Source: Leptodontidium sp. MPI-SDFR-AT-0119
Taxonomy: Eukaryota > Ascomycota > Leotiomycetes > Helotiales > Leptodontidiaceae
Direction: 5' to 3'
Assembly: GCA_020726505.1 (NCBI GenBank)
Contig: JAHLEZ010000022.1
Span: 992,001-1,056,000, forward strand
DNA length: 64,000 nt
Under the pieces are notes generated by a model. It did no database searches. It worked only from the letters and a program-made list of their open reading frames with translations, and was not told where the DNA came from. Below are positions 46,801-58,512 of this stretch, piece by piece (within the stretch, counting starts at the first letter, position 1; each line of letters starts with the position of its first letter). The position numbers and the translations under genes are program-made.

Positions 46801-48409
46801 GGCTGAAGAACACCTGGCCCTTCGACCCTTGAGCTTCTATTGAGCTTCTAGAAAGATGGATGGAAGAAGCCAATCTTATGCAAGTCCGTAGGCGAGCCGA
46901 GAACCCCTGGAATCGCCTATCAACATGACATGGACACGGACATCGATATCGGAGGCGCACACAGAGTCAGTTTAGTTTACCTTGCTGTACACGCTGTACC
47001 TCCCCGGTTGGTTGGATCATGCATGTGCCGCGCAACGTGTGTGCAGCCAGCGTGAGTGCGGCAAGCTGTTGAGGGAGGGATGGAAGGATGGAAGGGCTGA
47101 ATGGAAGGGCTGAAGAATACAGAGAGGGCTTCGCTCGCATGCATACTGTACGGTACTCCATCGTAAATAAATAAATAATGGGGGCAAAAAGAAAGGAAAA
47201 GAGGGGAGGGGAGGGGAAATAGAAGGGACTGCCACCCCCAACCTGCATGCACTACTCGTACCTACCTAGAAATAGAGAGAGAGAGGTCTAACTGCACTGA
47301 CTGACAGACAGACAGATCCCGATCCTGCCCTACCGTACAAGCGCAATGCAGCCAGTGTCTCTCCATCCACTGCTCTGGGCGTTAGCATTAATATCTTCAA
47401 GCCCCCCTCACAATGACTTCATACATGATGGTTCAGTCTTACATTATCTCCATTCTTACCGTATCATTCATTCGTTTATTTGCTTCCCTCTTTCGTCTCC
47501 CTCTTCCTCTTCTGCTGCACAGCACAGCACTGCACTCTACTCTCTCCTGCATTTCCCCGAAACATGTTCATCGCTTCGTCATAACTTAGTGCAGTCCCTC
47601 ATCCCTCTCCCCTCCTCCCTCCCGCAGCCTAAAGAAGCCTAAGCCCTGTCCTGGACGCTTCAATTGGGCACGAAGAGCGGTCCGCCTCATGCTTGATCGT
47701 CCCCCCCAAGCTCCTCCCATACAACACAGCGCTCCGTGCATCTATTCCCACTCTCCGTCTCTCCACTTCTTTCACCGTCTGCTTCTCTGCTTTGCTCCGT
47801 TCTCCTTTGCGCTCCGATCTCTCCTGTTTCTGCGAGTGTAACGAGAACCAAGAGACTTGAGCGACTCTCCAGATCCTTCGATCCCCCGCCGCTGTCACAC
47901 AGGATTGCCCCTCAGCCCGATCCTGGGATTGTGATGTGACTTGTCTTGCGCAACTCAATCTCCACGACAAGCTTTCAGCGTCCGTAGGGACCCCGCAGAC
48001 GTCCAATTCGATAGCCAGCTAACACTCTCTCGCAGACAGGACGAGACAAGACATCGCGCACGAACCCCCCCTCAACGCGTTGGAAACACGCAGGACAAAG
48101 ACGACGACGTCGACCAAGTATATCTGACTGCCCATACTGTATATATCTACAGGGAGGACTGGACCTGGACAACTGGACACCTGCGACGAGCTGCGAGTTG
48201 CCAATCCTTCAAAAACTGTACCACTGTACATACAGACATAACCTGATCGCACATACCCCACTCAACACATCTCGACATCTATCTTTGTCTGCAGACCTGG
48301 CCTGGCCCTTCGTCTGGCAGGCCAAACGGCACGACGGCCGTAGGCCGTGTGATGATATAAGAGAATTGGAGGGGCACATACGTTCGAAACATAATTCAAT
48401 ACAATTACC
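43868..48409. other. Long intergenic region between RTC1 and the cNMP/F-box gene
   Basis: About 4.5 kb between divergent genes with no recognised coding frame. The left end is the RTC1 promoter. Simple repeats include CCTTT units near 45416-45430, ATCT units at 45785-45798, CGAAT units near 46378-46392 and TTCG units near 46419-46431. From about 47300 the sequence turns C/T-rich, which suits a long 5' leader for the gene starting at 48410. Non-coding RNA is possible but has no specific support. Confidence 0.45.
45785..45798. repeat. ATCT microsatellite
   Basis: About 3.5 copies of ATCT, followed by a diverged GTATGTATCTGT extension, lie in the intergenic region upstream of the cNMP/F-box gene. 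Confidence 0.8.
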
Positions 48410-51287
48410 ATGAGGCGAAATCGAGGAGGGCCCAGCTCTCCATTCAGGACCAATGGCGCACCCATCCCAGACTCGTTGTCCTTGATCAGATCCTTTAATA
48501 TCGAGACAAATCCTACCCGTCCGGTACGACCTTCTCCTCTTACAGCCTCAACGATTCCAGATATGCCGCTTGATCTTGTTGATCGCATACGCTCGTTCCC
48601 TCTTTTCCTCTCTGCTCCCGACTCCTTCCTCGCCGCTATCGGAAAGCACCTACGACCCCAAGTACACTCGCCACACGACGTTATTTTGACAGAAGGGGAT
48701 GAGGCGAAAGCAATGTACTGGTTGGTGAGGGGTGCGGTGGCAGTAACATCTCGCGATGGGGAGGCTACATACGCAGAGTTAAGACCAGGAGCCTTCTTTG
48801 GAGAAATCGGCATTCTCATGGATGTCCCGCGCACGGCTACCATATTGGCAAGAACGAAATGTCTTCTGGTGGTGTTGAAAAAGGAGGATCTCAGGACAGA
48901 ATTGCCCAATTATCCAGAGATGGAACAAGCTATCATGGAGGAGGCTCAGGAAAGACTCACGATATTAAACAAGAAGAGGAGGGAGAGCGGGTTTGGCCCG
49001 AAGCTGGTTTCAACTTCACTGCCATCGAGAGGCGGCAAACTCGCTCGTGAAGCTGTTCCTGGCGAAGTCTCGACGGGAGATGTGGGGGTTATCAAAGAAG
49101 GAGTCGTATTCAATTCGAAGAAACGGAAATCGCCCAGTCCTCAGACGATTGAGGATCCAGCTGCTGGCAGTGCGCTTGGAAGTGGGTTTGTCAATGTCAG
49201 GAAGACCCTCAAGGACTTGCCACTATTTTCCACTCTGCCTCCAGAGATTCTTCATTTCTTGGGATTGAGCGCTCAGCCGAAAACATATCCACCATTTACA
49301 GACATAATCTTGCAACGATCTCCTGGAAACGAGATCTATTTCATCGTCCGTGGGGAGGCGGAAGTAATTCACGAGAGCACCAATGGTCAAATGATCAACC
49401 AGGCGTTAAGAGGCTCTTACATACGGCCTAGGTTGAAGCAGGGTCAATATTTTGGCGAAGTGGCTAGTCTAGCCTTGGCACCGAGGAGGACTGCAACTGT
49501 CAGATCGATAACGACTGTGGAATGTTTACAGATCAGTGGCGAGGTTCTGGAGGAATTGTGGAGGAGATGCCCGCCAGATATACGGAGACAGGTGGAGGAG
49601 ACAGCAAAGACGAGAATTGGGAAGTCCGATGAGGATGAAGATGTTCAAATGACTGATGCAGATGGCCCTTCGATCAACAATTTGGAGATTGAGGATCGTC
49701 CCTCGACTCCTGCTCGGAACTCTCTCCCAAAAGTCACTTTCACCCCATCAAAGCCAGCCAGCCCACATAAGCCAAGTCGTGCTGAAGATAAAGATATCAT
49801 GGAGCCGCTAGATCCAGACCCTTTCCTGAGTGTTGATATGGATAATATGAGGGCAAGATCAAGAAGAGGGTCTTATGCACCACCTAATCCAGAAACAACA
49901 CCTCCTGAGGAATCCAACACACCTTCCGGTCCAAAGACAAGATCAAGAACACAAACCCCTACACCATCGAAATCTAGTCACACCACTACACCTCCCGACT
50001 CCAACTTTCGCCCAAAACGGCCAAAGATTGTACAGAGGCGACCGAGCCAGTACAATAGAGGCATACTTCCAGATGGGCTTTTGATCATCATATTCTCATA
50101 TCTGGATATTTACCAACTCATGCGCCTGCGATCAATATCCCTCCATTGGTCCAAACTTCTCACCACGTCCCCAAAAATTTGCAGGAATCTCGATCTTTCG
50201 CTCTACAACCGAAAAGTCACCAACAAAGCCCTGATTGATGTGATTTGTCCGTTTGTTGGCAAACGCGCACTCAACATCGATATCAGCAACTGTTTCCACA
50301 TAACGGATGAAGGGTTTTCCACGCTTTCGTCTCTGTGTGGTACTGGTGTACATGCTTGGAAGATGAAAAGCGTGTGGGATATCACTGCGAATGCTGTTCT
50401 GGAAATGGCCAACAATGCGAAAGATCTCGAAGAAATCGACCTTTCTAACTGCCGCAAAGTCAGCGATAACTTGCTCGCACGTATTGTCGGATGGGTCGTT
50501 ACGGAACCAACAGCAGCCCAACAGCAAAATGCCGCAAGGTATAAGCAGCAAAATGTAACGATCCCACCAGTCGGTACGGTAGTAGGCTGCCCGAAGCTCA
50601 GGAGACTCACTTTGAGCTATTGCAAGCACGTGACCGATCGATCGATGGCCCATCTCGCAGTTCACGCACACCAGAGACTCCAGAGCATGGATCTCACGCG
50701 CTGCACAACTATTACCGATGGTGGGTTTCAGCACTGGAGTATCTACAAGTTTGCGAAATTGGAGAAGCTCATTCTGGCGGACTGCACGTATTTGACGGAT
50801 AACGCTATCGTGTATCTGACGAATGCTGCGAAGGGGCTGAAGGAGTTGGATCTGGTAAGTTCATAATGGGATTTCTAAGTTTTGTTTTGTAGCGTAGTTT
50901 GCTTGTGGCGATGCTGATTGCGATACATAGTCATTCTGCTGCGCCCTCTCCGACACAGCAACCGAAGTCCTCTCCCTCGGCTGTCCGCAACTCCGCTCCC
51001 TCAAACTCGCCTTCTGCGGCTCCGCCGTCTCGGACTCCTCCCTCCGCTCCATCGGTCTGCATCTCCTCGAGCTGAAAGAACTCTCCGTGCGTGGCTGCGT
51101 GCGTGTCACGGGTGTAGGTGTCGAGGCTGTGGTTGAAGGCTGTACCATCCTGGAGACGTTCGATGTCTCGCAGTGTAAGAATCTGCAGAAGTGGCTTGAT
51201 GCTGGGGGGGAGGAGAGGAGTAGGAGGATGTATGGGCGGAAGGGGCTGGTGTTTGAGACGAAGAAGGAGAGTGGGTCGTTGAGGTGA
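48410..51287 (+). CDS. Protein with two cyclic-nucleotide-binding domains, F-box and leucine-rich repeats
   Basis: Predicted substrate-recognition subunit of an SCF ubiquitin ligase with a cyclic-nucleotide-sensing front end. Two exons (48410-50854 and 50931-51287) join in phase 0 for 933 aa. cNMP domain 1 spans about 62-165 with the phosphate-binding cassette FFGEIGILMDVPRTATI. Domain 2 spans about 268-385 with YFGEVASLALAPRRTATV, one residue longer. Both keep the Gly-Glu and the Arg that bind the cyclic phosphate in PKA regulatory subunits. A disordered linker (400-545) contains RRGS at 485-488, a PKA-type phosphorylation site. The F-box is at about 552-595 (LPDGLLIIIFSYLDIYQLMR), followed by LRRs of the AMN1/FBXL type with cysteine-containing repeats such as RRLTLSYCKHVTD. 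I infer a link between cAMP signalling and protein turnover; ligand binding is not shown. Confidence 0.88.
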
Positions 51288-52772
51288 GGTGAGGTGATTT
51301 GAGTTGGGATTCGGCTTTTGGCTTCCAAACTTTGAACTTCAAACTTCTTGAACTTTGGAAGGAAGAGGAAGAGGTGGAATGGTAGGGAAGGGACAGAAGT
51401 GTAGATGGATGGATATAAGGCTCAGGATACGGTGCATATCATATCATATGAGAGGGATGGGGATACTGTGTGATCTGATCTATCTAGCTGCATTTGCGGT
51501 TGCGGGTGCGGTTACGGCGGCTGTTACATTGTTATTGTTGTAGAAGTTCGATGTCGATGCAGTTAAGCGAAGCGAGCGAGCGAGCTCATCACGCAAATCA
51601 CGACCCTTGTATGTACGTATGAATGAATGGATGAATTTTTTCATGGGATGGGATGGGATAGGACTGGGACTGGGACTGGCTGGCTGAATACATAGTTATC
51701 TGTAAATTATCTATTATACTTTGGTATTTATATCTAACATATACATTTACATCTACTTACTTTTGTATACTCATCCATCGTCTTTCACTAGAAAATTCGA
51801 ATCCTTCATTTTTTTGGACGGGTACACGGGTTTGCACCTTGGAGATTTTTTTTTCGGTTCTACACGTAACACGCCAGACACGCCGGCGCGCTGCAGTTAG
51901 TTGATTTGTAGGTCAGTTCATAGGTCAGTTTATCTGTCTGATATAGTCTATTTGGTGGGAAACTTGAAATTTTGGTTCCAAATTTACAATTTATAAATCT
52001 GTAGAGGAATGAGGAAGGAAGTTAATGTTCTCTTGTTGTGTTGAACATGATACGGACGGTTCTAGTTCTAATTTTGTGGGGCTGAGAGGAAATTCAAATA
52101 AATGCTTTTTTTATTATTGGTGAAAAACTTGTAAGTGAGTGGGCTAGAGGTTGCATCGTTGCTTGTAATGGGTTTTGTTGAATTGCCTTAAAGACCACCT
52201 TGAATATGAATACTTGAATGACAGCAGTTGTCCTTATCTACTCAAAATATCCACTTGTCTGTTAATTCAAGAAGAAAAAATCTCATTTGCATAACCACAA
52301 TTTGAATGTCGACAAACATGTCCGATCTATGTCCTGTCCTGTCCTGTCTCGTCCCGTTGGGAAAAAATATCACTTAACTTCACCTTGCTCGAATTGAATT
52401 TTTCCTTCGGCTAATTCAGTCAATCAATGAAACAATCCCAAAGGGAACATAAAGAGAGTCAGTTCATTGGGTCCGATCTAGGCAAGGAAATTAAATAGTC
52501 AGTGCTCAGGCTGCTGCGTTAGTCCCTTTCGAGCCTGGGTGTTTGTTTGTCCTCGCTTAGGCATTGTGTTGAGAATTGATGGTCTTGTATAGGAGAAAAG
52601 TTTTCTCTCTCGAGGACAGTTCAGAACCCAGTCTCTTCACTACCACCTCCTCCCACTATCCACCACAATACACAAACCCTCCTCCCACAAAGCATCTTTC
52701 AACATATCAGCAAATCACCTACCAAACACCAACAACAAACACAAAACTTCTCCACCTCCAACAACCGCAAAG
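51288..52772. other. Intergenic between cNMP/F-box gene and small orphan gene
   Basis: The left part is 3' flank with a pentamer/hexamer tandem repeat (51645-51679). Another simple repeat, GTCCT, lies near 52331-52345. From about 52620 the sequence is C/A-rich, a typical leader for the ATG at 52773. No other gene recognised. Confidence 0.5.
51645..51679. repeat. Compound tandem repeat
   Basis: Three GGGAT units are followed by nearly three GGGACT units, in the 3' flank of the cNMP/F-box gene. Confidence 0.85.
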
Positions 52773-53387
52773 ATGCATCCCCCATCATCCAATACCCCCC
52801 TTCCCCCGACCAACAAAATGATGCTTTTCGGCTACATTCTCGATTTCGAGGAAATCCTCGCCCTCCAGCGCGATCACCCGTACAATATGTCCAACACCGC
52901 CGCTCAATCCGCAGCTAAGAGAGCCGCTATCAGCGCAGATCTCGAGAAGCAATTCCAGGTCCTGAAGTCTATCTTCGTTGAGAATACTGCGTGTGAGAAG
53001 TGCGGTCAATCTCCGCTGGTAACGGGCTCAAAGCATGAGGGGTTTGGAAACGCTGCCACGGAGCGGATCTGGAGCGAGCTGGTTGAGTTCGTTACTGGTA
53101 CGTAACTCCGAGTCTTTTCCCTTCTTGTTTTTTCTCTCTCCTCCCCTCCCCTCCCCTTTTTTTCTTTTTCCTTTTTCCTAAGAGTAATAGACAGGGAGGC
53201 GTGGGTTTGGGTTCAGGAGGGTTTAGGGTTTCTAACTTACTTACACTTACTTACCTTTCTGGGGAAAAAAACAGAATTGAAGAACTACCCTCTTGATATC
53301 ACACAGTGCCATTTGGATTACATCAAGAAGACGTTTGAAAAAGCTGAAAAAGCGTACCGACGCGACGATGTTGCCGCCAATTGCTAG
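52773..53387 (+). CDS. Small orphan protein, unknown function
   Basis: Two exons (52773-53097 and 53275-53387) join in phase 1 to give 145 aa. The ATG follows a long C/A-rich leader typical of well-expressed fungal genes; a second Met pair at codons 16-17 is an alternative start. The protein is mostly alpha-helical by composition, with charged segments such as DLEKQFQVLKSIFVE and IKKTFEKAEKAYRRD, one CxxC pair (ACEKCGQ), and a Cys at the very C-terminus (DVAANC). The 177-nt intron is pyrimidine-rich with CTCCC and ACTT tandem tracts. No signal peptide or membrane segment. I recognise no family, but the splice structure and codon use support a real gene. Confidence 0.7.
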
Positions 53388-53986
53388 ATTGCAAACTTTC
53401 TGGATCATGTCAACTTGAGGGAATGAAGGATTCAGAAGGAATGTCAGGAATGGAGTTGGGCTTGCCTCTGGCTTGAATTTTGCGGGTTTGTTATTTGAGT
53501 TGGCTGACTGCTTGGTTTTGCTTGGGTAGGGTTGGATGAGTTGTGATGGGAGCATTTGCCTTTCTGTTTTTGGCTCAGGCTCAGGTTGTTTGGGAGTTGA
53601 GCTGGCTGGAAAGTCGGATTCTTGCTTGTTCGTTTGGGGTTCTTGTGCGTAGCTGAATGATAGAAGAAAGTTAGGGGTCCTATAATCGTTTTTGATTTCT
53701 TATTTGCGATCTAATTTGCTGAGCTCTGAGTGTCAAGGATTGAGGTACTTTCGTGCAGAGAATCCGGTCTTAAAATTTCTGGCTACTGTGCGTATAGAAT
53801 ATGTTTAAATTGAGGAAGCAGCAGTTTATCTGATCTTTATATTCTCTATGAGGTCCAAAATTCCCCGAACACACATATAATCAATCGATAGTTCTTGCTT
53901 TGAAGGTCTTTACTGAGTTATTATCCAAGTGGAAAAAATGAATAAGTCTATTTACCCACTAGTCATCCCAAAAAGCAGCCACCACG
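53388..53986. other. Convergent 3' region, nothing recognised
   Basis: This separates the 3' ends of the small orphan gene (plus) and the asaB-like gene (minus). It is G/T-rich on the plus strand and holds no coding frame. Confidence 0.55.
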
Positions 53987-55045
53987 TTACCAAATACACC
54001 AGATTCGCAATTCGCTACTCCTTCTCGGCGGAGCATCCTCAGTCCCTTCAACCCGAAACGCACTATGCGGACACATCAATCTCACACTCCCATCTCCCCT
54101 CCTCAAAGCCTCACTATCATAGAACTTAATCGCATAAACCTCCTCCGGCATCTGCTCACTCAAATAAAACCACTCATGCCCCCCTCCCTCCGCAGGAGGT
54201 CTCACAAGCGGATTCTCACTATAATACTCCTTCACATGGCCCACCCTATCTTTATACGTCCTCGGCAAAACCGCAAACCGCAACTCAGACTCCGGAGTAG
54301 CTATCAGCGCGAGCGGATCACGCTTGACAATCTCCCACGGTCTCCAAATACTGAAAATACCATAACGAGGACCGTCGTAGTTCTTTCCATCCCAGTCCCA
54401 ATGTCCCCCTTTACCCGTCACCATATCCCCATTTCCGGGCCCGAGACCAGCTCGTGAGATCGCTGTGTTTTCAGCGGCGATGATCTCGTCTCTCAAGTTG
54501 AAAAAGAGAGCTCGCTCTTCTGCAGATTGGCTCGCGTCTGACCATTCCTCTGTCATGGCACGGAAATGGCTGCGTGCACCACCGGCTGTGTAATCAGAGT
54601 GTGCGCTAAAGAAAGGGGGTGTACCCCTCGCTTTCTCTCCAGCTCGTGGGTTCGCTTTATCCAGATCTGTGAGATCAATAGCCGCGACGTCTCGGAGAGT
54701 GTGGTTGACGATAGCAGCTGCTCGGATACCGAGTTGTTCCTTGAGGAGAGATATCATTGCCGGGTAGTAAGTCCCGTTGATAACTTTCTCGTCATGTACG
54801 GATTCGTATGAGGGGTCGATGGGGAGCTTTTGAGTGAGGATTTGGAAACCGTGGGTTGAGTGGTTGTAGCTTGATAGAGGGGCGGGGAGACTGCGGAGAT
54901 CGGTTACGGGTTGGACGTGGGAGGATGTTTTGGTTGAGCCACCTACGATGGTGGAGATCTCGTTTAACTCTGGGGTCTCGGGGGCGGAATAGTAGTTGAA
55001 AGAGGCTTGCAAGGTTGCTGGTGTTGAGGCTGTTGCTGTTGACAT
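53987..55045 (-). CDS. AsaB / GA4-desaturase family hydroxylase-desaturase
   Basis: This 352-aa single-exon protein belongs to the fungal family that includes AsaB (aspergillic acid hydroxylase), gibberellin GA4 desaturase and CmcJ-like enzymes, many of them acting in secondary metabolism. Signatures seen are SAHSDYTAGGARSHFRAM, then IFSIWRPWEIVKRDPLALI, a WFYLSEQMPEEVYAIKFYDS block, and the closing MCPHSAFRVEGTEDAPPRRS followed by ELRIW. The His-x-Asp in HSDYT and the later His in CPHSAF are candidate iron ligands for a 2-oxoglutarate-type active site. Its substrate cannot be read from sequence. No synthase, P450 or transporter is adjacent, so this copy looks stand-alone. Its promoter faces the decayed membrane-protein gene upstream. 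Confidence 0.85.
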   Translation of the reverse strand: MSTATASTPATLQASFNYYSAPETPELNEISTIVGGSTKTSSHVQPVTDLRSLPAPLSSYNHSTHGFQILTQKLPIDPSYESVHDEKVINGTYYPAMISLLKEQLGIRAAAIVNHTLRDVAAIDLTDLDKANPRAGEKARGTPPFFSAHSDYTAGGARSHFRAMTEEWSDASQSAEERALFFNLRDEIIAAENTAISRAGLGPGNGDMVTGKGGHWDWDGKNYDGPRYGIFSIWRPWEIVKRDPLALIATPESELRFAVLPRTYKDRVGHVKEYYSENPLVRPPAEGGGHEWFYLSEQMPEEVYAIKFYDSEALRRGDGSVRLMCPHSAFRVEGTEDAPPRRSSELRIWCIW

Positions 55046-55900
55046 TTTGGAAGTTGTAGATTGAAGAAGTTGGGATAGGCAGTCAGTTGTCTTCTTTAGA
55101 GTTTTTTTTGCGGACTTGGAGAAAAAGGACTTTGTTACGTGAAGTGAGGTTTATATCAACTTTAGCACAGTCAGCAGCTATGCTCCTGCAGCGTTGCGGC
55201 TAGGCAGTGTTTAGGAGAATTAGTGCCAGTTGGAAATCCTCCATTCGAAATGTTGATCCTGGATATTTACCGAGTGACTCACTGACCGGCGGCACAGTGC
55301 TGGATGAATTGTTCTTGAATATGCATTAGTTTTGCTGTATTCGAATTGGTTGAAAATCTCCGATTAAACCCAGGAACGCTAGGGCTTGCAGTGAGAACTT
55401 GGGGTTTCGACAGGGCAGTAAGCATGGAATTGACGGACCGCGGACCTATACTTCCGTTGCTGACATTGACGTACATTTTGGATTTTGAACTTCATTCCCT
55501 TTTCCCGCCTGAAATTGAACGTTGCAAAAATAACCTTAAGAAACCAGACAAGTAGCTGCAACTTCCGGAGAGGGCGAGAGGGAGATTTCCTTTGACGGTG
55601 CTGCTGTTTGGGAGTAAGCACACTTGCGGTGAACGCTGATGCTCCAGTGACCCAACTCTAGTTGGCAGATATCTGCAAATCCAACGTCTGATTGGGACTG
55701 TCAGGTTCTCAAACCTCATGGAAGCAAAGAACACAGCGATGTTTACAAGGCTCCTCGTCCTCGCCTAGCGGCCAAGCGAAACCCCTACCACTGACAACAA
55801 ACTCTTCTTTATAGTATGTTGGACAGCCAGTAAAATCTTAAAATCGATTTGTAAGTAAATTTCACATGGCACCTCGTGGCATCCATGACCATGTTGCAGG
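55046..55900. other. Intergenic, AsaB-like gene promoter
   Basis: Upstream region of the asaB-like gene and 3' flank of the decayed membrane-protein gene. Short open frames on both strands have no recognisable features. Confidence 0.5.
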
Positions 55901-58182
55901 CTAGATTCTCTCTAGAATGATCGTTTCCGTCTTCTTGGTCTCGCCACGCCCTCCACTCCTAGCATCCTCTTCGCTGCCAATGGATCTAAGCCCATATCTC
56001 GTCCTCCACATCTTCTTCGAACTCTTATCATCACCATCAAGAGACACCGAGTTTTCCGAGGAGCCCAAACGTCCAGACTGCATTCCCATCGCAAGAAGTT
56101 TCCCAACATTCCTATCATCAGTACCAGGACGTCTCGCCATACTCACCACCCACACGACATAGACAACACTGACAGCTGCATGAAGCAGAAAGATGGCAAC
56201 ACCAACATAGATCAAAATAGAATCCTGAAAACTATATCTATAACAATATCTGCTTATCTTTAAGCGTATCTCCGTAAACCTCTCCCCATCCTGAAAATCA
56301 GCAGCCGTGAGATTAGCGCGATATGGCGCAAAATAACTACTCGAGCTGAAGAGTTGCGGATCGTCGTAGATGCTCTGGCTAATGGAGAAGACGCTCGGCC
56401 AGACGCTCTTGGTAAGGGTTGTCGACTCTGCCTTCAACGTTGATGTAGATATGCACCGAGTCGTGAGCACGAGCAAGCGCATCTGAGAGGCATACCCAGA
56501 GAGATACTTGGAGACATGTACTAATGCCCATTTCCTCGACACTGACACGATTGAGCTTCCCATCATCGACAGACTTCTGCCTGAGGAAAGTGGCGTTCAG
56601 GAAAGTATGCCTGTCGATGCATTTCTGGCCGATGGTGTCGAGGATTGTGCGATTGGTAGGTGTCGGAGTTGCGAGGGAATCAACCCATGGTACGTTGAGG
56701 AGGTTAGCCCACGATTCGCCAATGTACATAGGCACGAACGATACATCTCTTTGGCCGTCACCTGGATATCGGTCTGTGTAGCCATTGTCTCGCGGGTCGG
56801 GGAAGGAATCGAAAACGGTGCGCTCGATGGAAGCGATTTCCAGATAGGTGTCTGTTCTCATCCAGCGCGCGTTGAAAGTGCAGACGAAGAATGCCTATGG
56901 TGCTGAGGATTCTCCGTAAAATATATCAGAATGAAGGATCTCGGGTGTTGCGAAGACGGCGCCTAGTGAGGGCTTGACATTGCCAAATTGCTCGGAGTGA
57001 ATGATGCTTGCGTTGACGATTGTGGAGTTGAAATCTGTCGAAATATCTGGATCGGATTGGTGGCCCAGTCACCCATTGTCAGCATGTCATGAGGCAGTGT
57101 AAATGAGGTCGAGTTGGAAGGGAAGCCCTTGCATTGAACTTCCATAACTGGCTTCTGCGTAGGGACTTTCTTGCTATTGTTTCTGAAGGAGAGGTCGTAA
57201 CGTGCTCTAAGCTCGTTGGCCTCAGACTATAAAGCCCCCAGACCGTTGCTTTTACCGATATTCTGGGGATAGAAGTAGCTGAGCATATAGTCGTATGACA
57301 GCATTACGTCTCCTAGGAACGTAGACAGTGTGGAAGCAGCATAAGAGTCGCTGGACCCGCGTTTGAACAATGCGTCATGTCCTGCTAGATATCTATTCCA
57401 ATTCCCTTGTATCGTGATGTTGACGCGGCTGCTCCGAGCTCCGAACAAGTCTTCATTCATGATGAATCGACGCATTCCATATGACGGACACCCAGGTAGG
57501 ATGGAAGCATTCGCGGCTGTACACTGAGGAGCAAACATTTCGGCGTTCATAGTCTGTAAATACACCTTGAAATCAATATTGTCTTTCCCAAGCCACACAT
57601 CTTCTACACCGCAAACTGCAGTCGCGGCAACATAGCAATAGCAGACGACGGAGCCGACAAAACAGCAAGCGCCACAATCAACGGAAAAACAAGAGTATAC
57701 TTCAACCCCAGACTCGTGGACTCCGTTCGAAACAGCCAAGTAGGCGAGTCAACGTAAAAATTCGTACTGAGTACCCCAAGAGGGATTCCTTTCTTACTAG
57801 CTAGTCCATGCTGGATCATATTCAACACCATAATTGAGATCGAAGCTACTAAGAGACTTGCGTGGATCTGTGCGGCGAATTGGAGGGCGGAGAGGATGGT
57901 GTTTGTTTTGGTTGTTGAGAGACCCCAGAAGATAGAGCGGAAATTCAGAGTCAGAATCGGGATTGAGATGGTGATTGGGGGGATGAGAATTAAGGATCTG
58001 GCTAGGATACTCCAGCGACTGGTTTGCTTCTTTGGAGGTGAGTTTTGCATGAAGTCATTGTCATCGGATACGTCGATATGCCGAGAGGGTCTGAGAGATG
58101 GAGATTGAATTCCCTTGTTCATTATCTCTTCACTGGAATGCGTCATCGGTGCATGTTCAAGTTCATATTGTTCGTACTGCAC
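55901..58182 (-). pseudogene. Decayed gene for a multi-pass membrane protein of unknown function
   Basis: Fragments of one protein of roughly 700 aa appear in order on the minus strand but in changing frames. The first (58182 to about 57605) has three hydrophobic segments, including LVFPLIVALAVLSAPSSAIA. The second (about 57610-57230) continues after a one-base shift near a TTT run and is cut by TAG at 57229-57227; the same frame then resumes to about 57060. A second shift leads into a frame cut by TAG at 56897-56895 that runs on to 56379. A third shift leads to the end fragment with a membrane segment (ILIYVGVAIFLLHAAVSVV) and a cytosolic tail to 55901. Many N-x-S/T sites lie between the membrane segments, so the middle was extracellular. 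Both stops could come from CAG by C-to-T change. The layout (three TMs, large glycosylated domain, one TM, tail) resembles the large fungal DUF3176-like membrane proteins, though I am not sure of the family. No intron set repairs it. Confidence 0.65.
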
Positions 58183-58512
58183 TTGATCAGTTTCTGCGTT
58201 TCAGCAAGACTGATAAGAATTACCTGGTCTGTCCGAGGGGTGGCATTTCTATCCATCGCTTCCACCAACTATATATCAGACAATTACAACTTTGCGAAGG
58301 ACCGGATATCTCGAGAGAAAAGAAGCTTCAAACATAAGGTTAAATTTTAAGGGGAATCTGAGGATCTACTTATGAGATCGGCCAAGTCCCACTCATATTT
58401 CTCCTGTGCCTCCTTGGCACTCGAGACTGATACTCAGAAACAACATTTGTTGTGAGGCGCAGCCAACCAACATCACTTAGAAACCCAGTTTCCTTCTACG
58501 TTACCAATAAAC

